From JBDTMC01 sp039934475 (GTDB taxonomy: Bacteria > Acidobacteriota > Terriglobia > Bryobacterales > Bryobacteraceae), in assembly GCA_039934475.1 (NCBI GenBank), contig JBDTMC010000001.1, positions 1 to 58,736 of the forward strand: a stretch of 58,736 bases of DNA. The letters run 5' to 3'. How positions within the stretch are numbered: the first letter of the stretch is position 1; each line of letters opens with the position of its first letter. The position numbers and the translations under genes were made by a program. A model generated the notes under the pieces. The model was not told where the DNA came from. It did not search any database and saw nothing but the letters and a program-made list of their open reading frames with translations. This document shows positions 8,380 to 16,637 of the stretch, piece by piece.

Positions 8380-8557
8380 AGCTAATCATGCCGTTTTCGT
8401 CTATTCGGCGGCAAGTGATGCGATCTCAGTCGCCCTTTCAATACCCCGCCGTTGGTCGCTAGATCGAGGCGTCAGGATCAACGGCGCACTACTTTGCGGG
8501 TCGCGCCTTGATTGTTGATCATTCGAAAGTTGGGCGGATTAGTCCCCGCAAGTCGGA

Positions 8558-8743
8558 ATGGGACAGTTCAACTTCCGGGTAGTGCGTCACTCGCTCGGAG
8601 CGCGGGGAGCGGTTGCATTCCGGCCGAACTTGGGCCGCTCAGCCTGCGCGAAGTTGATCTTGGCGGTAAGCCCTGATTCGCCTGCGCGCTCAATCAGACT
8701 GAAAGGGGGGCGCGCTCGGCGGCGTGCGTGCGACGCTGTATGA
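8558..8743 (+). pseudogene. Coding scrap sharing the GQFNFRV motif, copy 1
   Basis: The frame reads MGQFNFRVVRHS and then degenerates into Arg-rich text. The first ~45 bases resemble the scrap at 9834-10007 (IGQFNFRVARYP), about 38 of 46 bases matching. The family is not recognised. The two scraps flank the DUF4365-PLD gene in the same orientation. A short run, GTTCAACTTCCGG, also occurs inverted near 12892-12904. The rest of 8380-8817 holds no gene, but just before 8806 a different frame (ATLYDNDDSVMRLHLNTDAG) ends in a stop, likely another gene tail. Confidence 0.45.
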
Positions 8744-8817
8744 CAATGACGATTCCGTGATGCGGCTGCACCTGAACACCGATGCCGGGGATTTGGGAAA
8801 CTGATCTTCAACCAGTT

Positions 8818-9761
8818 ATGAATTCCCCGAAACAGGATGCCACGTCGGAACAAGGCGTCGCGTGGGTAAAACATGCCGTGTCGCGTCACACTGGCTGGAT
8901 TTTCCGTGAGCAGACTAACATGGACAAAGGCGTCGACGCCCAAGTGGAAGAAGTCGCAGACGGGCGAGCAACCGGTCGATTGATCGGGCTACAGATTAAG
9001 TCCGGCCAGTCCTGGTTCAAAGGCAAAACCAGAGGCGGCTATACCTATAACGGCGATGCCAAACACCTCACGTACTGGCACACAGCCTCCCGATTCTAAT
9101 CGTCCTCTACGATCCGATATCAACCCAAGCCTACTGGCAGTGGGTAGCGGAGCAGCATATCAAAATCAATCCCAAGGGTTGGGCCATCAGTGTGCCACCC
9201 ACGCAGATGATCAACGCGAGTACCGCAGCAGCATGGCATCAGATTTGCTTACCCGAGTCCGACAAGCGTTTCATTCGTCGCAAGAGCCACTTCGAAGAGA
9301 TCGCCAACGCATTCTCGCGCTACCCAGAACGCCGACAGACCCTGATCTATGAGGCACTCAGCCACAGTCGTCACAGCATTTACCTCTCGACACCCTACGT
9401 CAGTGCAGACATCATCGCCGTTCTCGATTACGTTGCCGTCAAAACCCCAGTTCGACTCGTGATTGGTGACATTCAACCCGAGGAGGTCTGGAAGCTTCTC
9501 CGCTCGCGAACAAGGCCGGGCTTCGAAGTCCGCGTCGCCCTGCACCTGCATTTAAAACTGTCCATTTTCGACAGCCTCTTTCTCATCAGCGGTTCCGGGA
9601 ATCTCACGGCTATGAGCCTAGAACGTCAGACGGAACAGTTTTCTACGCTCGTTGACGAAGACGAGACGCAACAGCACCTGGAACACTTCTTTGACGTTTG
9701 GAACGACAGCATCGACGTCAATAACCTTCCAGCGTCTACCGGTGCCCGTGCATCAGCCTAA
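8818..9761 (+). pseudogene. DUF4365-phospholipase D-like fusion, frameshifted
   Basis: ATG at 8818. The first frame reads as a DUF4365 domain: GVAWVKHAVSRHTGWIF, DKGVDAQVEEV, GRLIGLQIKSGQSWF, KHLTYW, then stops at 9100. In the next frame the domain continues with HSLPILIVLYDPISTQAYWQWV. The break lies in CACACA at 9079-9084, where loss of one base or gain of two accounts for it. From about 9300 there is a single phospholipase D-type domain: HLKLSIFD and ISGSGNLT, the H-x-K...D...GSxN motif, as in dimeric PLD nucleases. DUF4365 has the look of a nuclease domain and is common in defence-associated proteins, so the intact fusion would carry two candidate nuclease domains. As read it is broken. 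Confidence 0.75.
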
Positions 9762-9833
9762 GGCTTGCATACCAAGAGCCTCCAGAGTTGTCGGCAGACA
9801 GGAAGTTGACCGGATCCGTACCCGGAAGTCGGC

Positions 9834-10007
9834 ATTGGACAGTTCAACTTCCGAGTGGCGCGTTATCCGGACGGGGCAGTCAGGTCCATCATCACAGATG
9901 CGGACTTCGGAGTGCCGAGTCGCGCTTCGCAGCTACTGGCTCGCGCGTGTTTCGTCAGCTTGATGGCGACCGGCCTAATTCATGGAGGGCGCCTCGAACA
10001 GGTGTAA
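9834..10007 (+). pseudogene. Orphan C-terminal coding fragment, GQFNFRV copy 2
   Basis: 58 codons without a start, ending at a TAA at 10005-10007. The text begins IGQFNFRVARYPDGAVRSI, then ITDADFGVPSRASQLLARACF and ends ATGLIHGGRLEQV. It looks like the tail of a real protein. The beginning matches the scrap at 8558. The family is not recognised. Downstream, 10008-10177 contains an imperfect inverted repeat (10081-10111, GGGTTCC...GGAACCC) but no gene. Confidence 0.4.
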
Positions 10008-10177
10008 GGCAGATGGAGATTGCGACATTGTGGTGGAGCACGGCCGACCGGCCGCGGACATGGGGCTTGAGTGTGTGCTCCCTGGGTTCCTGACTTGCAA
10101 GGAACCCCAGGCGGCTGTGCAACAAGCTTGCCTTTGCGACGGAGGATGCCGGAACGGCGATGCGACAAGTTCTTTCC

Positions 10178-10212
10178 CTGACAACTCGCATCATTTTGAC
10201 GCGAGTTGTCAG
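10178..10212 (-). terminator. 12-bp perfect hairpin after the lamin-tail gene
   Basis: CTGACAACTCGC and GCGAGTTGTCAG form a perfect 12-base stem around an 11-base loop, 15 bases beyond the stop of the minus-strand gene ending at 10228. There is no strong T run, so it may be a 3'-end stabilising structure rather than a classic intrinsic terminator. Confidence 0.6.
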
Positions 10213-10227
10213 GCGGGGGCTAGGCCA

Positions 10228-10719
10228 TCAGCGCAGGGTATAGGCGGCTTTCGTCGTGGGAACCAGCTTGCCGCCGCTGCGGACCAGCACTTCACCCTCC
10301 GGCGGATTGGGATCGTAGCTTGCGGAATCGAGTGTCGCCTGGGTGACGGGGTTGTAGAGAGCCGGCGTGTCGCCTTCCTTGTTGTTCCAGACGTAATCCT
10401 TGTCCGTGAACAAGTGAAAGTCCGCCCCCCGAAGGTCTTCATCCCGGATCACGCTTTCGGGACCGCTGCCCGAGTGAACACGCACCGTTTTCCCCGGTTG
10501 CAGGGTCCCCTTGAACGACATGACCTTGTCCCAGGTGGGCGCTTGCCCGTGGTGATACGCCCGGTGCCACAGCTCAAGCTGAGCGCAGTCAAACTGGGCT
10601 GTTCCGTCGTTTATAAAATCGACCCATTCTGCCGCCAGTTGGGAAGCAGGGGTTTGTCCGTAGCGATTCCGGTCTTTACCCGCCGGATTGGGCTTGATGC
10701 CAGTGATCTGTAAAGCCAT
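10228..10719 (-). CDS. Small lamin-tail-domain protein, divergent from the sigma/ImmA operon
   Basis: 163 residues, ATG at 10719. Almost the whole protein reads as one lamin tail (LTD) beta-sandwich: LQITGIKPNPAG, EWVDFINDGTAQFDCAQLELWH, GTLQPGKTVRVHSGSG, DKDYVWNNKEGDTPALYNP. The motif order (EWV-I-N-G, L-PG-TVRV--G, WNN--GD) is that of the domain. There is no signal peptide or membrane segment, whereas most bacterial LTD proteins are exported, so this one may act inside the cell. It is transcribed away from the sigma-factor operon at 10928 with a 208-base shared promoter region that contains a palindrome. The function is unknown; its context suggests an output or partner of that operon. Confidence 0.65.
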   Translation of the reverse strand: MALQITGIKPNPAGKDRNRYGQTPASQLAAEWVDFINDGTAQFDCAQLELWHRAYHHGQAPTWDKVMSFKGTLQPGKTVRVHSGSGPESVIRDEDLRGADFHLFTDKDYVWNNKEGDTPALYNPVTQATLDSASYDPNPPEGEVLVRSGGKLVPTTKAAYTLR

Positions 10720-10765
10720 AATTGAAAGACATCCTTAAAGCAATGTGAGGGCGTTGCCGCCGTCA

Positions 10766-10784
10766 AAGGTTCTTCGGGAACCTT
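10766..10784. promoter_or_regulatory. AAGGTTC/GAACCTT palindrome in the divergent promoter region
   Basis: AAGGTTC-TTCGG-GAACCTT: perfect 7-base arms around five bases, 47 bases upstream of the lamin-tail gene and about 145 upstream of the sigma gene. It could be an operator for the divergent genes or a small RNA hairpin in the lamin-tail leader. Nearby, 10828-10850 also has a short GGG/CCC-type inverted repeat around an AT-rich centre. Confidence 0.45.
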
Positions 10785-10927
10785 CACTCTCCTTACGAAT
10801 AAGGGCCGGCGGTTTTCCCCCTGAGCCCGGGAATTATTTTTCCGGGGGGAAGACCGGGCCTGCTGGTTCGTATAGTCAGTGAAGGGACGCGGCAGTGACA
10901 AAATAGGCTATTGGTAAAGTCCGGGGC

Positions 10928-11509
10928 ATGGTGAATCGCTTCCAGAACGTCGATTTTGTGAGGGCCTACAAGGTCCTGTCACTCAGGGCGATGGGGATCG
11001 TCCGTCATTACGGCGGCCCGGACACTTTTGATGGCGGTTTCGACTACGAAGACGTTCTCGGAGAGGTCTTCCACGAGTTTTTCAACTCCCCGGACGGTCT
11101 GGGCTGGAAAGAGAGCAAGGGCAGCATCGAGGCCTTTCTGGGCAAGATCCTACACAACAAGATCGTCGATCATTTGCGGCGACAGAAACACCTTGGCGGC
11201 CCTCTCGATGACGACAGCCGGACCGTCGCGCCCCCGGCTTCTAAGAACAGCCCTCAGGGCGTAGCCCCGGCACGCGCGAAGACCGATTTCACGGCCAAGC
11301 TCTATACGCTGGTGGGCGATGACAGCCCGCTGAAGGATTTAATCGTGGCAGCCGAAATGATATCCGGCAGCCATAACGTCAATCAGGAATTGGGAGAAAT
11401 CTTGGACAAAACGCCCCATCAGGTATCCAAGCTGAAGGATCGCCTGCTGAAGAAAGAAGGGGTACGGGAACTTTATGCCTCGCGACAAGCAGCCAGAACA
11501 AGAGCCTGA
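10928..11509 (+). CDS. RNA polymerase sigma-70 family (ECF-like) factor
   Basis: 193 residues. Residues ~35-90 form sigma region 2: FDYEDVLGEVFHEFFN, then GSIEAFLGKILHNKIVDHLRRQK, the pattern in which ECF factors bind core polymerase and the -10 element. A linker rich in Pro and Ala (95-125) is followed by a region-4-like helix-turn-helix, GEILDKTPHQVSKLKDRLLKK (approximately 158-178). The start may be the ATG at 10928 or the adjacent GTG at 10931; ribosome binding is weak. Its stop lies 35 bases inside the next gene, which implies coupling of translation. No classical anti-sigma factor is present; the ImmA/IrrE protease two genes downstream could play the releasing role, as an inference. Confidence 0.75.
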   Translation: MVNRFQNVDFVRAYKVLSLRAMGIVRHYGGPDTFDGGFDYEDVLGEVFHEFFNSPDGLGWKESKGSIEAFLGKILHNKIVDHLRRQKHLGGPLDDDSRTVAPPASKNSPQGVAPARAKTDFTAKLYTLVGDDSPLKDLIVAAEMISGSHNVNQELGEILDKTPHQVSKLKDRLLKKEGVRELYASRQAARTRA

Positions 11510-11909
11510 CATCCTGGACAAGCTGTTCGGAGACGCGGCGGAGCTTGCCGACGACGAACTGGACATGCTCTTTGCCGCCCTTGCGCCCGGCGCTGATCCG
11601 GCGGCCGATATTCACGCCATCGCCGAAGCGGCGGCGGTGAAGTACCGTATTCAAAACAAGATGCCGCCGGATCACGTCCAGGCCGCGATTGATGCCACCC
11701 GCGAAATCAAGACTCTCGACAATGTCGCGCCGTCAAAGCTGCGCCAGATCGTGGACGCCATCAAGTCACCCTTTACAGGGGCCGTCTCCGATCCCGCTTA
11801 TGCCTATCGGAACCGCGACGGCGAGTTGGACAACGACGACCAGGCCATCGTGGATGACCTGACGGACGAACTTCAGAAGGATTGGGATGACGAGGAAAAG
11901 GAGCCATGA
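11475..11909 (+). CDS. Small acidic protein between sigma factor and ImmA/IrrE peptidase
   Basis: 144 residues, strongly acidic at both ends (DDELDML; DNDDQAIVDDLTDELQKDWDDEEKE). It overlaps the sigma gene by 35 bases and the peptidase gene by 4 (ATGA), so all three are one translationally coupled unit. No known domain is recognised. The middle (QAAIDATREIKTLDNVAPSKLRQIVDAI) is helical. Size, acidity and position between a sigma factor and a regulatory protease fit a sigma-binding inhibitor or a protease substrate, but that is inference; it could equally be an adaptor for the lamin-tail protein. Confidence 0.65.
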   Translation: MPRDKQPEQEPDILDKLFGDAAELADDELDMLFAALAPGADPAADIHAIAEAAAVKYRIQNKMPPDHVQAAIDATREIKTLDNVAPSKLRQIVDAIKSPFTGAVSDPAYAYRNRDGELDNDDQAIVDDLTDELQKDWDDEEKEP

Positions 11910-12763
11910 GCCCGGCCGCCCAGCTTGCCTGCCTCGTGACTCAGCGTTTCGTAAAAAGCTCGCCGCCCGATCTCGCGTCCCTCTGCAAAGAGCTTGGCTT
12001 GCGCATTCAGGAAGTTCCTGCCAAGGGGTTTGACGGCGCTCTGGTGCGCAGCAAATCCGGGCAAAAGGGCATCATTGCGGTCAAGGCGAGCGTCCGGGAG
12101 GCGTCGCGCAAGCGGTTCACCGTCGCGCATGAAATCGGGCATTTCGTCATTCCGCACCACCGCCTGCTGAAGAACGTCTGCGATGAGAAGACAATCGACA
12201 GTTTTGATTCGCGGCTGAACCGGCCCGAGATCGAGGCCAACGAGTTTGCCGCGGAGCTTTTGCTGCCAAGCGCCCTTCTTGCAAAGCGATTCAACCTGAA
12301 AGAACTCTCGATCCCAGAAATCTCCGCGGTCGCCACGGAATTCGAAACGAGCCTGACGGCGACGGTTCGCTCTTTCCTTCGGCTGACGGCCCTGCCGTGC
12401 GCTATGGTCTGGAGTTCGGATAATCAGGCGCGGTGGTGCGCCCGCAGCGATACGTTCCGCTTCTTCCTGCCGCTTGCCGAGTTGCCGGCGGAAGGTTCCT
12501 TTGCCACCGGACTTTTCAAGGGCCGGATGGTCCCTTCGGATTTCGCGGCGGTTCCCGCCGAGGCGTGGCTAGAGCGGCAAGCCGCCGAAAGCGTGGAGAC
12601 GTTGCTGGAGCATTCCATTTACCTGCCGAACTACAATTCCGTGCTTACACTGCTATGGCTTTCTGAATTGGACACAGAGAGCTTCTCTCGGGAAGAAGAC
12701 GGCCTCTTGAACGAGCTTGACTCCCGAGAGTTTACGCTAGCTCGTCGAAGATGGCCCGGCTGA
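11906..12763 (+). CDS. ImmA/IrrE family metallo-endopeptidase
   Basis: 285 residues starting at the ATGA overlap. Residues 70-120 carry the zinc protease motif: FTVAHEIGHF (HEIGH at 75-79) with the third ligand in EIEANEFAAELLLP (E113). ImmA and IrrE/PprI cleave DNA-binding repressors (ImmR, DdrO) to switch on mobile-element or stress genes. No HTH domain precedes it and no XRE repressor is encoded nearby, so the expected substrate is missing; the acidic protein or sigma factor upstream are the obvious candidates. The C-terminal ~130 residues (RFFLPLAELPAEGSFATG, WLERQAAESVETLLEHS) form a separate GAF-like or unknown domain, as in IrrE. Confidence 0.85.
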   Translation: MSPAAQLACLVTQRFVKSSPPDLASLCKELGLRIQEVPAKGFDGALVRSKSGQKGIIAVKASVREASRKRFTVAHEIGHFVIPHHRLLKNVCDEKTIDSFDSRLNRPEIEANEFAAELLLPSALLAKRFNLKELSIPEISAVATEFETSLTATVRSFLRLTALPCAMVWSSDNQARWCARSDTFRFFLPLAELPAEGSFATGLFKGRMVPSDFAAVPAEAWLERQAAESVETLLEHSIYLPNYNSVLTLLWLSELDTESFSREEDGLLNELDSREFTLARRRWPG

Positions 12764-13110
12764 TCTCGCGCTACTAGAGCCCGTAAGATCTGAATTAATT
12801 GTAGATATGGGCGACTCGGACCTCTATTCACACCTTGCCCAGAACCGGCGTTCTGGGAAGCGTCCGGTCAGCTGCGAGCGAATCGTCGGCAAACCGGAAG
12901 TTGAACGAAGGCTGACCGAAGCAAGTGCGAAGTGCAAGTGCTCGAATCTGCCCGGCCAGGATCCGACGTTCTAACGCAAGGCCGGCTGAGGCGGCCGCGA
13001 TGACGGCTCCTCGCGTGACTAAGCAACCCGTAGGCGGCGCCGTTGGCATTGGCCCGGCGACAAGCCCCGATTGAGCAGCCTATCGCCGATGGTATCTGAG
13101 GGCTTGTCGC
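12764..13110. other. Intergenic stretch, no gene seen
   Basis: 347 bases between convergent genes. The minus strand has a 73-codon frame (12828-13049) with no support. The only feature is the short inverted match to the GQFNFRV scraps near 12892. No clear terminator is visible. Confidence 0.4.
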
Positions 13111-16100
13111 CTACTTCACTTTCACCGGGTACGGGGCGTGCTCCGGTAACTTCGGCGAAGACTCTTTCAGCTTCTTGAGTAACTCCGCGACGCCGCGTTC
13201 GAGTTGGGGGTCGTGGCCTTCCATTAGGGACTTGGCGTCGTTCTCTACTACGATGTCGGGATCTACGCCGTGGCCTTCCACGGTCCATTCTCCCTTCGCG
13301 GTCGCGTAGCCGAACTCGGGTACGCTGACTCCGCCGCCATCCATCAGAGGGCCGTGGCCGCTGATGCCCACTACCCCGCCCCAGGTGCGCTGGCCTACCA
13401 GCAGACCGAGGCCGGCGGTGCGGAACATCCAGGGGAAGATGTCTCCGTCAGAGGCGGAATTGCCGTCGATGAGCACCAGTTTCGGTCCAATGAAGACGCT
13501 CGAGGGATACGCATTGGCTGTCTCAGTCGTACGGGAGTAGCTGACCGAGAGGAGCGGCCGGATCAACCTCGCGATCACCATCCGTGAGATGTTGCCACCC
13601 CCATTCGCACGGTCGTCGATCAGAAAAGCGTCCTTCATGAGCTGGGGGTAATACCATTTGATGAACTCACGGATCCCGTTGGCGCCCATGTCCGGCAAGT
13701 GCATATAGGCGATGCGGCCACCGGAGAGTTCGTCCACACGGCGGCGGTTTCGCTCCACCCAATCGTGATAGATCAGGTCGGCCTCGCTGCCCAGCGGACG
13801 GTAAGAAACCTTTCGCGCTCCGGTGAGGCTCGCCGTGGTGTTCAGCGTCAGCTCCACCGGAGCATCGCCGGCATTACGAAGCCACTTGTAGATGTCTTCC
13901 TTGGTGGTAACGTCCTCACCGTTGATCGCCAGGACGTAGTCGCCCAGTCGGGCATCCACGCCGACTTCAGTAAGTGGTGCCCGGAACGTTGCCTCTTCGT
14001 TTTGACCGCTGAAGATCCGTTCGATGCGGTACCGTCCCGACGCTGGGTCAACGCTGAATCGCGCTCCTGGCAGTCCCGCATGGGGACGGGGCGGAATCTG
14101 GTAGTCGCCACCTTCGATATACGTGTGCTGGACGGTGAGTTCCGCAATCATCTCGCCCATCACATAGTTCAAATCGGAGCGGTGCGCGACATAGGGCAGC
14201 AGCGCTCTGTAACGCTTCCCGATGGCTTCCCAATCGTGCCCGTGCATGTTGGGGTCGTAGAAGAAGTCCCGGTAGCGGCGCCACACTTCGTCGAAAATCT
14301 GATTCCATTCCGCGGTGGGAACGCGCTCCAGCATGAGGTTGGCCGTGGAGACAGCCTTCTTGGATGACGCGCCGGATGCCGTGGCGTCGTATACGTTCCA
14401 TTGCGCACCCTGCCGCACCAGCACCTTGGAGCCATCGCGAGAGAGATCGAAGCCGCCGCCGATGTCGTCGGCGAGAGTGGTTTCCTTGCGGTCCTTGAAG
14501 GTGTAGATGCGGAGCGACGCTTTGGTATCAGACGGCCGCCCGTAGTAACCGGCGGGCCCGATGGAATAGACAAGCGCACCGGTTTTCGCATCCAGCCCGT
14601 TGTAGTTGTTGGCCTCTACAGGGACTGGGGTGACTCGCTGGGCCAGGCCATCGAAGTCTATGTCCTTGTCCTTCTTTGCGGCTTCGTCCTCTTTGTCCTT
14701 CTCTTTGTCCTTCTCTTTGTCCTTGTCCTTGTCTTTGTCCTTTGGCTTGGCGACAGTAACCTCGTCGCTCTCAGGAGGGAACGGGTTCTTCACGTCCTTA
14801 CGCAGTGCCAGCGCGTAGATTCCCCCAGAGCGGTTGCCTGCGAAATCGAATTCGACGTTGGAGATCTGCGGATGGAATTCATGGTTCGCGAGGTAGTACA
14901 AATAGTCGCCGGCGGGGTCCCAGACAGCACTGTTTTCGTTAGTCAAACCCGAGGTGATTTTGCGAAGCTGGCCGTCCTTGATGCTCCAGATGTAAATGGC
15001 CGAGAACCCGGCGGCGTCGTTGATGCTGAACGAAAGGTAACTGCCGCCCGGAGACCAGGAGTAGTCGCGAATTTCGCCCTCCTTGCAATGAGCCACCTCG
15101 CGCGGCGTCTTGTCGGCGAGGGAAACCACCCACAGGCGGCCATCCTTGTCGGAATAGGCGAGGTGTTGATTGTCAGACGCCCACTTCGGATCGTAGCGGA
15201 ACGCTTTGCCGCCGCTGGTGATCTTTTCGGCTGGCGCGGAGCCATCCTGCGGCGCCACATACAATTCCTCCTCGCCGCTGGCATCGGAAAAGAACGCGAC
15301 TTTCGCGCCATCGGGAGACCAGGCCGGCCACTTGTCGTGGGCACCGGGGGAACGGGTAAGGTTGCGCGGAGTCCCCTTCTCCACCGGCGCGGAGAAGATC
15401 TCGCCGCGGGCGGCGAAGAGGACCCGCTCGCCTTTCGGGCTGAGGCCCGCCTGCTCCACGTGTGCGGAGGCGGAGATCCAACTGGGGCGGCGATTGACGC
15501 CGTCGTCGGGCACGGTGACTGAAATTGGCTTCGTCTTGCCGGTTTTCACGGCCAGAATCTGGAGCTCTCCATCGAGTTCAAAAACGATGCGGTCCTGGCG
15601 ATCGGAACTCGGCCAGCGCACATCCCACGTATCGTATTTCGTCACCTGCGTGGTCTTGCCGGTGCCGGTGTCGTACGAATAGAGGTTGAAGTGGCCATCG
15701 CGGTCGGAGTTGTAGTAAATGGTCTTGCCGATCCACATGGGATCGCGGCTGGAACGGGGACCTTCGGTGATGCGCTTGGCAGCGTGGGTTTCGGTGTCGA
15801 AGATGTAGAGGACGTTGGCGGTACCGCCGCTATAGCGTTTTTCGGGCCGGAAGTCGCGAGCCTGCGGGGAATAGACAACTTGATTGCCGCCCGGCGAGAA
15901 GGAACCCGCGCCGGAGACGGGCATGGGCAGGGCCTCCGCGGGACCACCAGCGACGGGGACACGGTAGAGGCGGCTGATTCCGACATTCCAGCTATCGCGC
16001 AGCGAACGGAAGATGACGTAGTGGCCATCATTGGACCAGCCATAGACCTGATTGTCGTAACCCCAGCGGGGGGCCAGTGGTCCGCGGGCGGGATAGTAGG

Positions 16101-16401
16101 TGAGTTGTTTCGGCTCCCCGCCTGTGGCAGGGACGACGTAGACTTGTTCGTCGCCGTCGTATTGTCCGGTGAAGGCGATCCACTTGCCATCGGGTGAGAA
16201 TTTGGCAAAGAGTTCGACGCCAGGGTGGGCGGTGAGGCGGGTGGCCATGCCTCCATCGGCGGGCACGGTCCAGATGTCTCCGCCGTAGGTGAAGGCGATA
16301 CGGCTATCGTGGATGTCAGGGAAGCGCAGCAGCCGCGTTTGGGCTACGGCGGGAGTGAGGACGAGCAGAAGGAGGGCGAGCGGGGAAGCGAGGCATTTCA
16401 T
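13111..16401 (-). CDS. Tricorn-like protease (WD40-like propeller, PDZ, S41 peptidase)
   Basis: 1,096 residues from the ATG at 16401, which places a signal peptide (CLASPLALLLLVLTPAVAQ) at the N-terminus; an ATG 48 bases further upstream would bury it. Residues ~20-560 hold propeller repeats of the PD40/TolB type: SRIAFTYGGDIWTVPADGG, FSPDGKWIAFTGQYDGD, WSPDGAKVAFFSDASG, WSPGGSYLSFS. After a charged linker comes a PDZ domain (VDARLGDYVLAINGEDV) and the S41 core, with DDRANGGGN and the nucleophile region GNSASDGDIFPW. The composition and order match the bacterial tricorn protease homologues, exported here, which degrade peptides. It lies alone on the minus strand between unrelated neighbours. 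Confidence 0.88.
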   Translation of the reverse strand: MKCLASPLALLLLVLTPAVAQTRLLRFPDIHDSRIAFTYGGDIWTVPADGGMATRLTAHPGVELFAKFSPDGKWIAFTGQYDGDEQVYVVPATGGEPKQLTYYPARGPLAPRWGYDNQVYGWSNDGHYVIFRSLRDSWNVGISRLYRVPVAGGPAEALPMPVSGAGSFSPGGNQVVYSPQARDFRPEKRYSGGTANVLYIFDTETHAAKRITEGPRSSRDPMWIGKTIYYNSDRDGHFNLYSYDTGTGKTTQVTKYDTWDVRWPSSDRQDRIVFELDGELQILAVKTGKTKPISVTVPDDGVNRRPSWISASAHVEQAGLSPKGERVLFAARGEIFSAPVEKGTPRNLTRSPGAHDKWPAWSPDGAKVAFFSDASGEEELYVAPQDGSAPAEKITSGGKAFRYDPKWASDNQHLAYSDKDGRLWVVSLADKTPREVAHCKEGEIRDYSWSPGGSYLSFSINDAAGFSAIYIWSIKDGQLRKITSGLTNENSAVWDPAGDYLYYLANHEFHPQISNVEFDFAGNRSGGIYALALRKDVKNPFPPESDEVTVAKPKDKDKDKDKEKDKEKDKEDEAAKKDKDIDFDGLAQRVTPVPVEANNYNGLDAKTGALVYSIGPAGYYGRPSDTKASLRIYTFKDRKETTLADDIGGGFDLSRDGSKVLVRQGAQWNVYDATASGASSKKAVSTANLMLERVPTAEWNQIFDEVWRRYRDFFYDPNMHGHDWEAIGKRYRALLPYVAHRSDLNYVMGEMIAELTVQHTYIEGGDYQIPPRPHAGLPGARFSVDPASGRYRIERIFSGQNEEATFRAPLTEVGVDARLGDYVLAINGEDVTTKEDIYKWLRNAGDAPVELTLNTTASLTGARKVSYRPLGSEADLIYHDWVERNRRRVDELSGGRIAYMHLPDMGANGIREFIKWYYPQLMKDAFLIDDRANGGGNISRMVIARLIRPLLSVSYSRTTETANAYPSSVFIGPKLVLIDGNSASDGDIFPWMFRTAGLGLLVGQRTWGGVVGISGHGPLMDGGGVSVPEFGYATAKGEWTVEGHGVDPDIVVENDAKSLMEGHDPQLERGVAELLKKLKESSPKLPEHAPYPVKVK
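14687..14743 (-). repeat. In-frame Lys-Asp-Lys-Glu microrepeat in the tricorn gene
   Basis: A run of AAGGACAAAGAG-type hexamers encodes KDKDKDKDKEKDKEKDKED. It forms a charged linker between the propeller and the protease half, and is a likely site of length variation by slippage. Confidence 0.8.
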
Positions 16402-16460
16402 TGGTAAAGGGGCCTTGTTACAGCATAACGTGAGGCTTGAAAATGGCACCGGTTAAACGC

Positions 16461-16560
16461 CTTGCGCCGGAAAAATTGGGGCAGGCACGAGTTTCCTCCC
16501 TTGAAAACTCCTGTATTTTCAGCCTACTAGGGTCGGAAAGTCATGCCAGCCCCATTTTTC
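16461..16560. repeat. Structured palindromic element, copy 1 (before Fic)
   Basis: About 100 bases bounded by inverted ends, GAAAAATTGGGGCAGGCA at 16470-16487 and TGCCAGCCCCATTTTTC at 16544-16560, with an internal hairpin GAGTTT...AAACTC. It recurs in the same orientation at 18145-18247. Arms change together between the copies, indicating that pairing is conserved. It resembles REP/BIME or a small TIR-bounded element. Confidence 0.85.
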
Positions 16561-16637
16561 GAGGACGATGATGATAGAGTGAATTCGACGGTAGTGGTGG
16601 AAAAGCGTTTGTTTTCGACGAATGTGAGCGATTTTCG

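Noticed and set aside
12828..13049. 73-codon minus-strand frame in the 12.8-13.1 kb gap
   Set aside because: No ribosome-binding site, no recognisable motif and biased composition.
14687..14743. Short tandem repeats as a CRISPR-like array
   Set aside because: They are in-frame Lys/Asp/Glu codons within a linker, with no spacers; no CRISPR array was seen anywhere in the window.
14401..15522. 373-codon plus-strand frame inside the tricorn protease region
   Set aside because: It mirrors the minus-strand protease gene, including the KD-repeat antisense read as Leu/Val/Phe runs; no independent coding evidence.
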